DNA of 15,839 nucleotides from Nitrososphaerales archaeon TH5888 (lineage in GTDB: Archaea > Thermoproteota > Nitrososphaeria > Nitrososphaerales > Nitrososphaeraceae): contig JAATVN010000170.1 in assembly GCA_014523595.1 (NCBI GenBank), positions 1-15,839 of the forward strand. Reading direction: 5' to 3'. Positions 1 to 6,337 of the stretch are shown here, piece by piece (the first letter of the stretch is position 1; each line of letters begins with the position of its first letter). Below the pieces are notes generated by a model. It saw only the letters and a list, made by a program, of their open reading frames with translations. It searched no databases and was not told where the DNA came from. A program made the translations under genes and the position numbers.

Positions 1-179
1 TCTAACGCAGTCATATCAGAGAACCTGCCAATTGTCCGTCAAGGACAGATAATGTAATCAAGCTGTTATTATTGTTATTCGGGATAATATTACTAGAAGT
101 AAAAGTGGTCTGATACAAATATAAAAAATAAAGAAAGGGGGATTGGACGTTTTTCATTGCTGATCTTCTACTATAGTTA
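1..179. other. Left-edge region downstream of pstS; possible 3' end of a gene
   Basis: Frame 1 on the plus strand is open from the window edge to a TAA at 55-57 and could encode the last 18 residues of a gene that begins outside the window (ending ...VRQGQIM). This is too short to identify and could be chance. The rest is AT-rich and holds no gene; its right part contains the T-rich terminator of pstS. Confidence 0.25.
116..136 (-). terminator. T-rich terminator of pstS
   Basis: Read on the minus strand, a run of mostly T (TTTCTTTATTTTTTATATTT) begins about 45 nt after the pstS stop codon, with no clear hairpin. Archaeal RNA polymerase terminates at such oligo-T tracts, so this probably ends the pstS transcript. 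It argues against tight read-through into a gene further left. Confidence 0.5.
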
Positions 180-1268
180 TTACGCTATTGGTTGACCATT
201 GAATGTAAGTGATTTCAATGTATCCTGATTGAGCTTTACTATGCCATCAGGCAACGGAACGTAGTCTAAACTTTCAGCCTGTTTCTGACCGTCAGTTATT
301 GCCCATGAGATGAAATCGACTAGTGCTTTGGCTTTGGCTTGGTCCAGATTTGGATTTGTACTCAACTCCTTGTTCAAGAGTAGATATGAGAAGCTTGCTA
401 TTGGATATGAATCAGCGCCTGCTGCATTTACAAGCGAAACGTCAGTCCATACACCATCTCCCTTTGGAAGTGATGCAACATAGCTCTGTACTGCTGCCAT
501 CGTAGAGTTGAGGGTTGCTTCAACAAAATTACCTTCCTTGTTCTGGATAAATGCAAATGGTGTGTTTGTGGTTAATGCATAACTTAATTCAATATACCCT
601 ATTGTGTTTGGAGTTCCCTTAATGGCGTTTGCGACTCCTTCATTTCCTGGTGCACCAATACCGACAGGCCATTCAACTGACTTTCCTTTACCTAGTTGAT
701 CTTTCCATGCTGGACTTACACTTGATAAATAATCAGTCCATACAAATGTAGTACCTGAACCGTCTGACCTATGAACTACTACTATATCATCACCGGGTAG
801 AGTCTTGTCAGTATTTAGAGACTGGATCTTGGGGTCATTCCATTTGGTAATCTTTCCTAAGAAGATGTCAGCTAGAACTTCACCTGAAAGTTTTAGTCCC
901 TTGTCAGGAATGCTTGGCAGATTATAGGCTGCTACCACAGAACCAATGGTTTCTGGAATATGTACTGCTCCTGGTGCTTTCTGGGTTTCATTCTGAGTCA
1001 GAGGTGCATCAGTTGCTCCGAAATCAACTGTTTTTTCTGTAAATTGTTTTACACCGCCACCGCTTCCGATCGACTGATAATTGATATTGACATCAGGCTT
1101 TACTTTCTGATATTCGACTCTCCATGTATCAATTAATGGAAATGGAAAAGTTGCTCCAGCTCCATTGATTGTTACTGCACTTTGCGCATATACACCAGCT
1201 GACATTATCGTAGATGTAGCCAAAAGTATAGCTGCACTAATTCCTATGAGTATTTTGCTTATTAGCAT
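180..1268 (-). CDS. pstS: Phosphate ABC transporter, phosphate-binding protein PstS
   Basis: Extracytoplasmic phosphate receptor that delivers orthophosphate to the PstABC importer. The 362-residue length is normal for the family. Residues 1-29 form a Sec signal peptide (hydrophobic core about 5-24, end VYAQ). The phosphate site is visible as GATFPFP (38-44), QSIGSGGG (65-72), DFGATDAP (82-89) and RSDGSGTT (167-174), followed by the PVGIGAPGNEGV region (201-212) typical of PstS. No lipobox cysteine is visible, so it may be held at the membrane in another way. The ATG is preceded by a strong Shine-Dalgarno sequence. The gene appears to be a single transcription unit: no pstC, pstA or pstB lies in the window, although they could be left of the edge. 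Confidence 0.95.
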   Translation of the reverse strand: MLISKILIGISAAILLATSTIMSAGVYAQSAVTINGAGATFPFPLIDTWRVEYQKVKPDVNINYQSIGSGGGVKQFTEKTVDFGATDAPLTQNETQKAPGAVHIPETIGSVVAAYNLPSIPDKGLKLSGEVLADIFLGKITKWNDPKIQSLNTDKTLPGDDIVVVHRSDGSGTTFVWTDYLSSVSPAWKDQLGKGKSVEWPVGIGAPGNEGVANAIKGTPNTIGYIELSYALTTNTPFAFIQNKEGNFVEATLNSTMAAVQSYVASLPKGDGVWTDVSLVNAAGADSYPIASFSYLLLNKELSTNPNLDQAKAKALVDFISWAITDGQKQAESLDYVPLPDGIVKLNQDTLKSLTFNGQPIA

Positions 1269-1269
1269 A

Positions 1270-1277
1270 GATCACCT
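1270..1277 (-). promoter_or_regulatory. Shine-Dalgarno sequence of pstS
   Basis: On the minus strand AGGTGATC lies one nucleotide before the ATG and extends the canonical anti-SD pairing. It fixes the pstS start and implies a leadered mRNA, in contrast to the apparently leaderless neighbours. Confidence 0.65.
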
Positions 1278-1329
1278 AGAATAAAATTAGTTGATAATTA
1301 TTTGGCATGTTTTTACAGTAGTGAATACG

Positions 1330-1361
1330 CATCTATATACATCAACATAATCTATATGTAA
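1330..1361 (-). promoter_or_regulatory. Candidate pstS promoter with two TATA-like boxes
   Basis: The plus-strand sequence ATCTATAT occurs twice (1331-1338 and 1350-1357), giving two TATA-like elements on the minus strand (GTATATAGAT and ACATATAGAT). The nearer one would start transcription around 1305, leaving a leader of about 35 nt that carries the Shine-Dalgarno sequence. Whether this repeat also serves phosphate control cannot be seen from the sequence. Confidence 0.4.
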
Positions 1362-1483
1362 TTTTATCAGCATAAAATACGTTAGTGTCTGGAGTTGAGA
1401 AATATTTAATTGACTGCTGACAAAAATACATAGCTGTAAATGATCCTATGTGATCTAAGTAAATACCAAGGGAAACAATTAAC

Positions 1484-1756
1484 ATGCCCATTGCTCTTAA
1501 AGAATGTGTGCATACAGTAATACTAGAAAAGAAATATGATTATCAGAATCGTCTATTTGCACTTTGCGAATCATGTTATTGGACAGCGACTATTTTTTTA
1601 AAGATTGAAAATTATCACTGCCCCCTTTGTCAAAGTAGGGATGTTGCTTTGATTCCTCTAAGTAGTGGAGAAAAGTATGAATATTCTTTGGAACCTAAAC
1701 AGGGATTACAAATAAGCTTCTCAATCCTTGACAGAAAATTACCAAATAGTTCTTAG
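1484..1756 (+). CDS. Small zinc-ribbon protein, function unknown
   Basis: A 90-residue soluble protein with two CxxC knuckles, Cys28-Cys31 and Cys46-Cys49, spaced as in a zinc ribbon; an additional Cys8 lies near the N terminus. The C-terminal 35 residues are beta-rich and end in a polar tail. There is no signal peptide or membrane segment. I associate it with short zinc-ribbon proteins common in thaumarchaea but cannot name a family. A TATA-like GTAAATAC at about 1459-1466 lies 20-25 nt before the ATG, which fits a leaderless transcript. It is divergent from pstS. DNA/RNA binding or a role as a protein-protein module are both possible. Confidence 0.75.
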   Translation: MPIALKECVHTVILEKKYDYQNRLFALCESCYWTATIFLKIENYHCPLCQSRDVALIPLSSGEKYEYSLEPKQGLQISFSILDRKLPNSS

Positions 1757-1858
1757 AAGATAGCCTGGATAGATTATGGCGTATTTGTCATAATTCCATT
1801 TGGAGTAGCTTATTAATCTGAAATAGAAAGTAGTCAAAATTCAAATCAATATTGAAAT

Positions 1859-1872
1859 AAAGTATATTTTTA
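1859..1872 (+). promoter_or_regulatory. TATA box of the hydrolase gene
   Basis: AGTATATTTTTA (1861-1872) is centred about 26-28 nt before the TTG at 1893. This places the transcript start at or within a few nucleotides of the start codon and supports the TTG as a leaderless start. Confidence 0.45.
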
Positions 1873-1892
1873 GCAAGTTATCAAATAAAATA

Positions 1893-2582
1893 TTGCAAAG
1901 GGAATCGGTTAGGCTATCAATCAAAAATTCAACTTCCTGCATGTTTCTTGAAGGTGATTTGATAATTCCAGACAATCCCATAGGAATTATTATCTTTGTT
2001 CACGGGAGTGGAAGTAGCAAGAGTAGTCATAGGAACCAACTAGTATCAAATAAATTAAACGAAAATAATATTGCAACGCTATTATTTGATCTGTTGTCCA
2101 AGGAAGAACAAGACAGTGATATACAATTAGAGAACGCCAATTTAAAAATTCCAGGCGCAATCCTGAATAAATTCAATATAACTTTACTTTCAAAAAGATT
2201 ATCAATGGCAACTGAATGGATTATGAAACATCCGATTATTGGCAATTTGGAAATAGGATATTTTGCTTCAAGTACAGGTGGAGCATCCGCATTAATGGTA
2301 GCAACCAAATATCACATTAAAACAATCGTTATTCGGAGCGGACGGACAGATCTGGTAGATTATGACCTGCTAGATCAGATAGTATCACCTTGTTTATTTA
2401 TCGTAGGTAGCAAAGAAAAATCGCTCCTCGATATTAGTAAACTCACAATAAAAAAACTAAGAAACGTCGAAGAAAAAGAACTCAGTATCATCGAGAACGC
2501 TTCACACTTGTTTGAGGAAGAAGGTTTACTGAAACAAGTCTCAGAAGTTGCCACTCAATGGATAATACGGCATTTTAAGTAA
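1893..2582 (+). CDS. Alpha/beta hydrolase, dienelactone-hydrolase type
   Basis: A 229-residue soluble protein starting with TTG. It has the alpha/beta-hydrolase plan: oxyanion-hole loop VHGSGSS (36-42), nucleophile elbow with Ser127 (ASSTG, 125-129) and catalytic His205 (ASHLFEE). It belongs to the group that is often fused to, or adjacent to, a phosphoribosyltransferase; here the phosphoribosyltransferase is the next gene, 131 nt downstream. Two departures are visible. The first Gly of the GxSxG elbow is Ala125. The position where I expect the acid of the triad, in the loop after LFIVG, carries Glu175 rather than Asp. Both changes are conservative, so it is probably an active serine hydrolase, but the substrate is unknown. 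Confidence 0.85.
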   Translation: MQRESVRLSIKNSTSCMFLEGDLIIPDNPIGIIIFVHGSGSSKSSHRNQLVSNKLNENNIATLLFDLLSKEEQDSDIQLENANLKIPGAILNKFNITLLSKRLSMATEWIMKHPIIGNLEIGYFASSTGGASALMVATKYHIKTIVIRSGRTDLVDYDLLDQIVSPCLFIVGSKEKSLLDISKLTIKKLRNVEEKELSIIENASHLFEEEGLLKQVSEVATQWIIRHFK

Positions 2583-2678
2583 TACGCTAAATACTAAATT
2601 TGATATTCAAATATAGAAACTATGGCTCTGGCCAACGTCATTGCTAAAATTCCGGAGAAAACAATTTGAAAAGATCAG

Positions 2679-2690
2679 GTTTAATATTTG
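2679..2690 (+). promoter_or_regulatory. TATA box of the phosphoribosyltransferase gene
   Basis: TTTAATATTT (2680-2689) is centred about 29 nt before the ATG at 2714, so this gene can be transcribed independently of the hydrolase, probably as a leaderless or nearly leaderless mRNA. Confidence 0.4.
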
Positions 2691-2713
2691 CACCCTATTT
2701 AGTAATTGTATAG

Positions 2714-3427
2714 ATGATATTTGGCAGATTCGTTCGTAGATTTCAATTAAAAATAAAGAACAGAGAATCTGCAGGTAACATTCTTGCTCAGACATTGAAG
2801 GCTGTAATAAAAAAAGAAGATAGAAAAGATACCATAATACTTGGTCTTCCTCGTGGAGGATTACTAATAGCAGAAATTATTGCGTTAAAATTATCTTGTC
2901 CTCTTAATCTAATAGTCTCCAGAAGGCTTCGCGCACCTCATAATGATGAGGTTGCGATAGGTTCTATCACTGAAGATGGCACTACCTACCTGAACGAATT
3001 GGTTGTTAGTGAGCTTAAGATATCTCAGGAATATGTTAAAAACGAAATATCACATCAGTTGGCTGAAATAAAGCGTCTAGTTCATGAATATATTCCAGAG
3101 GATAAAACTTTTCTTGATAGAATAGGTACCAATTGTGAGAGCAAAACAATAGTTATTGTAGACGATGGCGCCGCCACTGGATCCACTATTATCTCTACTG
3201 TTAGAAGTTTAAGAAAAAATACCAATCATCATCGACTTGTAGTCGCCATTCCTGTGTCGCCAAAAGGAACTGTTAACTTGTTGCGAAATGAGGATATTGA
3301 TCATCTTGAAGTTATAACAAGCCCGCAAGATTCCAACTTTGGTTCTATTGAACAGTATTATCAGAATTTTAATCAAGTTACTGACAAACAAGTTCTGGAT
3401 ATTATTCAAAGAAGTATAAGAAAATGA
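2714..3427 (+). CDS. Phosphoribosyltransferase family protein
   Basis: A 237-residue soluble type I phosphoribosyltransferase. The PRPP-binding loop is IVIVDDGAATGST (146-158) with the two acidic residues before the loop. The pyrophosphate-loop segment LPRGG (45-49) and the NDEVAIGSI block (77-85) are also present, and the C-terminal FGSIEQYYQNFNQVTD block (209-224) matches the usual FxxVxxWYxxFxQxxD ending of this subgroup. The acceptor base is unknown. In many organisms this domain is fused to a dienelactone-hydrolase-like domain; here the two are separate neighbouring genes in the order hydrolase, then PRTase. The N-terminal 15 residues are basic and may be a weakly conserved extension. 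Confidence 0.88.
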   Translation: MIFGRFVRRFQLKIKNRESAGNILAQTLKAVIKKEDRKDTIILGLPRGGLLIAEIIALKLSCPLNLIVSRRLRAPHNDEVAIGSITEDGTTYLNELVVSELKISQEYVKNEISHQLAEIKRLVHEYIPEDKTFLDRIGTNCESKTIVIVDDGAATGSTIISTVRSLRKNTNHHRLVVAIPVSPKGTVNLLRNEDIDHLEVITSPQDSNFGSIEQYYQNFNQVTDKQVLDIIQRSIRK

Positions 3428-3478
3428 AATACCATGGCAATCATATCTTCAAAATTAGATTAAAATAAGTTACGTGGA

Positions 3479-3490
3479 CGTTATATACTA
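3479..3490 (+). promoter_or_regulatory. TATA box of the rhodanese gene
   Basis: TTATATAC (3481-3488) lies 20-27 nt before the ATG at 3508, the classic distance for a leaderless archaeal transcript. Confidence 0.5.
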
Positions 3491-3507
3491 CAGGTTCGGT
3501 ACTAGGA

Positions 3508-4305
3508 ATGCCCTTGAGTTTGCTTATATCGACAAAATGGCTTTACAATTCAATTCAAAAAAAGGACGATACCATTATAGTAGATTCAAGATCTTTTTTA
3601 GAATATAAGAATGGTCATGTACCTGGGGCTGTAAATATTGATCTTTTCCAACTACATTGGTTTGATACTACCAAAAGAGGTATCAAAGACTTTAACAGAC
3701 AAACACGATTATTACTTTCTAACATTGGAATAAAAAAGGATAGCATGGTAGTTTTTTATGATAATATATCTGGTATGTACGCAGCGAGAGGGGTTTGGTT
3801 GCTTCTCAACTTCTCTCACGAAAATGTTTGTATGTTGGATGGCGGTTTTGAAAAATGGAAAAAAGAAGGATATTCAATCGAAGTAAAAAGTAATCCTCTG
3901 AAATATTCTAAATTCAGGGGAAAAATCGATGCAGAGATCTTGGCGACTACTCAAGACGTAATGAGATCGTTGAACAATAAGAATGTGGTAATAGTTGATG
4001 CTCGTTCCAGAAAAGAATACGTCGGTTATGAAGTAAGGGCTGCAAGAAGAGGACATATCCCATCTGCGGTAAACATTGATTGGAACGGAAATATTGAAAC
4101 AGACGTTTTTAAAAGTAAGCAAAAGTTATCAAAAATATATTCAAAAATTCCAAAGAATTCACAGATAATAACATATTGTCAAGGAGGATATCGGGCAGCT
4201 CATGCATTTGTTGCCTTAAAGACTTTGGGGTACAGGAAAGTAAAAATGTATCTGGGTTCTTGGGGCGAATGGGGAAATAGACCTGATCTTCCAGTGGAAC
4301 GGTAA
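3508..4305 (+). CDS. Two-domain rhodanese (thiosulfate/3-mercaptopyruvate sulfurtransferase)
   Basis: A 265-residue cytoplasmic tandem rhodanese that moves sulfane sulfur to an acceptor via a cysteine persulfide. Domain 1 (about 8-122) has the GHVPGAVNID signature (36-45), but its loop begins with Asp85 (YDNISGMYAAR) in place of cysteine, so it is the usual structural, inactive domain. Domain 2 (about 145-265) has GHIPSAVNIDW (182-192) and the active-site loop with Cys224 (YCQGGYRA). The C-terminal GSWGEWGNRPDLPVE matches the family ending. The CQGGYR loop does not clearly separate thiosulfate from mercaptopyruvate specificity. It is a single gene with its own promoter. Confidence 0.9.
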   Translation: MPLSLLISTKWLYNSIQKKDDTIIVDSRSFLEYKNGHVPGAVNIDLFQLHWFDTTKRGIKDFNRQTRLLLSNIGIKKDSMVVFYDNISGMYAARGVWLLLNFSHENVCMLDGGFEKWKKEGYSIEVKSNPLKYSKFRGKIDAEILATTQDVMRSLNNKNVVIVDARSRKEYVGYEVRAARRGHIPSAVNIDWNGNIETDVFKSKQKLSKIYSKIPKNSQIITYCQGGYRAAHAFVALKTLGYRKVKMYLGSWGEWGNRPDLPVER

Positions 4306-4395
4306 TGCTGAATAAGTTTCTCAGAATTAGTCTTGATATAGTAAGCTTAATCTAGAATATTGTTTGATAGATCTAGCCATCATTATTCCGTTTCA

Positions 4396-4432
4396 TTGTT
4401 AATTGAATATTTCTTTCAATATGAATCAACAA
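4396..4432. repeat. Nested imperfect inverted repeat
   Basis: ATTGAA (4402-4407) and TTCAAT (4415-4420) form a small hairpin, and TTGTT (4396-4400) with AACAA (4428-4432) flank it. It lies between the rhodanese and the next gene and could be a rhodanese terminator structure or an upstream regulatory site. In such AT-rich DNA chance cannot be excluded. Confidence 0.25.
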
Positions 4433-4449
4433 TAAGGTAAATCTTATTA

Positions 4450-4475
4450 GACTCAACTTACATTACAATTGAGTC
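4450..4475. repeat. 7-bp inverted repeat just before a family gene (candidate operator)
   Basis: GACTCAA (4450-4456) and TTGAGTC (4469-4475) are perfect inverted copies with a 12-nt spacer. They sit between a TATA-like ATCTTATTA (4441-4449) and the TTG start at 4479, where a repressor would block the transcription start. A 5' mRNA hairpin is the alternative. Confidence 0.4.
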
Positions 4476-4478
4476 AGT

Positions 4479-5231
4479 TTGAATTACATTGAATGGTGTG
4501 TAAAAAAACCTAATAAGCTTGCAGGACGTACTCATGAGGAATGGTTACAAGAATATACAAGATGGGTGTTCGGTCCATTTCCATATCACAGAAAAGGAAC
4601 GCCGTTATTCGCTCATGGCAATTTTAATGCACGTACAGGGTGTAGAAAGGAAGTTAATTTGAAAGACGGCCCTGATAGTAGCGTTACGATTTTTAAGAAT
4701 GATCCTATAATTCTTGACGTTATGAATGCAAATTTCATTATAAGTGACGTTGACAGATTGGGTAACATTATTCAAAATGATATGGACATAATAAGTGCCC
4801 TTGACTTCGAGGATCAAATGCACTCTGAAGGAAAGGTAGAATTTAAGAACATAAACGACATATCGTTCACTGATTTAAGTACTTGTGTGGAAGATGTAAG
4901 AACGCTACCTTTTCAATTTTTAGTTAGTAAGTATAATCCATATTTAGGAGAATGGGACGTTCCTATGCCACCTGGAACACAGAAAGGGGCCATGTCAAGT
5001 CAGCTCCTCTTATTTAAAATCCCCGAGGAGGGCGAATACTTTTTAAAATTTGAGGCAAGGAGTTTTTCGGATTTCGAATCGTGTGGAATATATCAGATTA
5101 TTGTAGTAGACAGAAACATCACACCAGGTCAACACTCGAATCAAAAATACAATTTTAAAGATCGTTATGCAGACCTTAAAGGCCGAGTTCTTTCAGTAAC
5201 GAATGGCAATGTCGTGTCGCTTGACAAATGA
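4479..5231 (+). CDS. Uncharacterised clustered-family protein E, GNIN subgroup, soluble
   Basis: A 250-residue protein without signal peptide or membrane helix. It is a clear paralogue of the gene at 10973: both share W-V-F-G (E 29-32; F 26-29), an L-F-x-H-G-x-x-N strand (43-50), N-F-I-I-x-D (85-90), a W-D-V-x-M-P-x-G-x-Q-[RK]-G-A block (159-171) and a following L-L-L-F-K strand. The N-terminal EEWLQEYTRW (20-29) is the divergent form of the W-rich motif of the cluster. It has five cysteines scattered without obvious pairing. The last 40 residues (about 212-250) are a polar extension absent from the paralogues. The start is TTG, 3 nt after an inverted repeat. Function is unknown. Confidence 0.75.
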   Translation: MNYIEWCVKKPNKLAGRTHEEWLQEYTRWVFGPFPYHRKGTPLFAHGNFNARTGCRKEVNLKDGPDSSVTIFKNDPIILDVMNANFIISDVDRLGNIIQNDMDIISALDFEDQMHSEGKVEFKNINDISFTDLSTCVEDVRTLPFQFLVSKYNPYLGEWDVPMPPGTQKGAMSSQLLLFKIPEEGEYFLKFEARSFSDFESCGIYQIIVVDRNITPGQHSNQKYNFKDRYADLKGRVLSVTNGNVVSLDK

Positions 5232-5372
5232 CTTATGAAGATCGATATATAGGATGATAAACAAAGATAAGGTCAAATTTTCTTGTAGGTAAACGTAAGT
5301 AGTAACTTTCATGGTAATGCGTACAGTGCGTACAATATTCCTATCTATCTAGATGACTTGAATTGATGTCTG
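5232..5372. other. Convergent intergenic region
   Basis: This separates two convergent paralogues. It contains two adjacent copies of TGCGTACA[G/A] (5318-5335) and no long T-tract or strong hairpin. No gene is seen. Confidence 0.4.
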
Positions 5373-6074
5373 TCAGAAACTTCCAGAAATATCCTTAGTA
5401 ATTTTCGAGGTACTAGGATAGACCTCTATGTCATAAATGGACCTGGTGGAATATTCTCCGGGTCCCTCAGCGCCAAATGAAATACGGTATCTCGACTCCG
5501 GAAGTGACTTAACTAAAATGAAATATCCACCGACCACTGCATAATAACTACCTGGTTTCAAGGGCTCGTCTTGAAACTCGTTCAGTATGCTGCTTGCTGG
5601 AACCCTTAACCGAAAGAGAGGGGATTCTATTTTATATGATATTAATTTCGGAACGATCTTATAAGACTTTTTGGAATTACTTTTTTTTATAACTGCCCAA
5701 ATTGTCCTTATAAGATTGAAATCACTATTCACAGCCTTTCTCAATTGGAGTTCATTTTCAATCGTCTTACCATCAAAAGTATCGCCAATGGTGTAATACG
5801 CTACCGTTATAGGTATGAGTACTGATGTTCCTTCAATAACTTTGTAACCTTTATCTCCTGTTTTATCTAAAAAACTATTTGGATCTTGATGTCTAAGTGC
5901 GCCTGGAATACCGCTTGTTGGCCTATAATTTATATTTCCTCTTAGGAACAAAATATCTTCTCCCTTATAGGTATCAACTTCATTTGATAATAGCCAATTA
6001 GTCCATATTGAGCTCCAATCACCATATGACATGCCTTTGAAAGTCTCCCATGGCTTTAGCACATCTAGCTTCAT
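5373..6074 (-). CDS. Uncharacterised clustered-family protein D, links the two subgroups
   Basis: A 233-residue protein with no signal peptide or membrane helix and no cysteine. Its N-terminal GMSYGDWSSIWTNWLL (14-29) matches GLSYSDWTVKWWNWII of the protein at 11664 position by position. Its LFLRGNIN strand (42-49) matches the GNIN-type strand of the proteins at 4479 and 10973. Further family points are TSVLIPI (83-89), IENEL (105-109) and GGYFILVKSL (182-191), aligned to the G-[YF]-[WF]-x-[LF]-[LV]-K strand of the PFG subgroup. It ends in a YDIEV strand (214-218). It thus shows that all six proteins are one family. Function is unknown. It is divergent from the peroxidase gene, with which it shares the 6075-6337 intergenic region. 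Confidence 0.78.
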   Translation of the reverse strand: MKLDVLKPWETFKGMSYGDWSSIWTNWLLSNEVDTYKGEDILFLRGNINYRPTSGIPGALRHQDPNSFLDKTGDKGYKVIEGTSVLIPITVAYYTIGDTFDGKTIENELQLRKAVNSDFNLIRTIWAVIKKSNSKKSYKIVPKLISYKIESPLFRLRVPASSILNEFQDEPLKPGSYYAVVGGYFILVKSLPESRYRISFGAEGPGEYSTRSIYDIEVYPSTSKITKDISGSF

Positions 6075-6095
6075 GTTAATCCATAAATTATCCGT

Positions 6096-6107
6096 TCATT
6101 TATGCAT
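6096..6107 (-). promoter_or_regulatory. TATA box of family gene D
   Basis: On the minus strand ATGCATAAATGA is centred about 27 nt before the ATG at 6074, consistent with a leaderless transcript. No Shine-Dalgarno sequence precedes the ATG. Confidence 0.4.
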
Positions 6108-6337
6108 GATCATGGTGCAACAGGTGTAACTTTCGAAATAGCTAATCTAAAAGAATCTTAACATAACCAAGAATATCCCATTGGCTTATTGCTGAGTTGC
6201 ACACGGATTTGCAAAGACCGTCGTCACTAATCAGAAATTTGATCATTCGAAGATTATACCATTCCATTGAAGATAATCTGTGTCCGCAAGAAAGTAAAAA
6301 ATAAGGGATTGAAATAACATTCAGATAACAAAATACA

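Noticed and set aside
323..505. Plus-strand open frame inside pstS
   Set aside because: It is antisense to a strongly supported PstS and has no family features or start signal.
2027..2308. Minus-strand open frame inside the hydrolase gene
   Set aside because: It mirrors the hydrolase reading frame; the motif-bearing frame is on the plus strand.
2607..2795. Minus-strand frame overlapping the phosphoribosyltransferase start
   Set aside because: It overlaps the conserved N terminus of the PRTase, and no protein features are visible.
5318..5335. Two tandem 9-bp copies TGCGTACA[G/A]
   Set aside because: Only two short copies in an intergenic region; no array, and probably chance or slippage.
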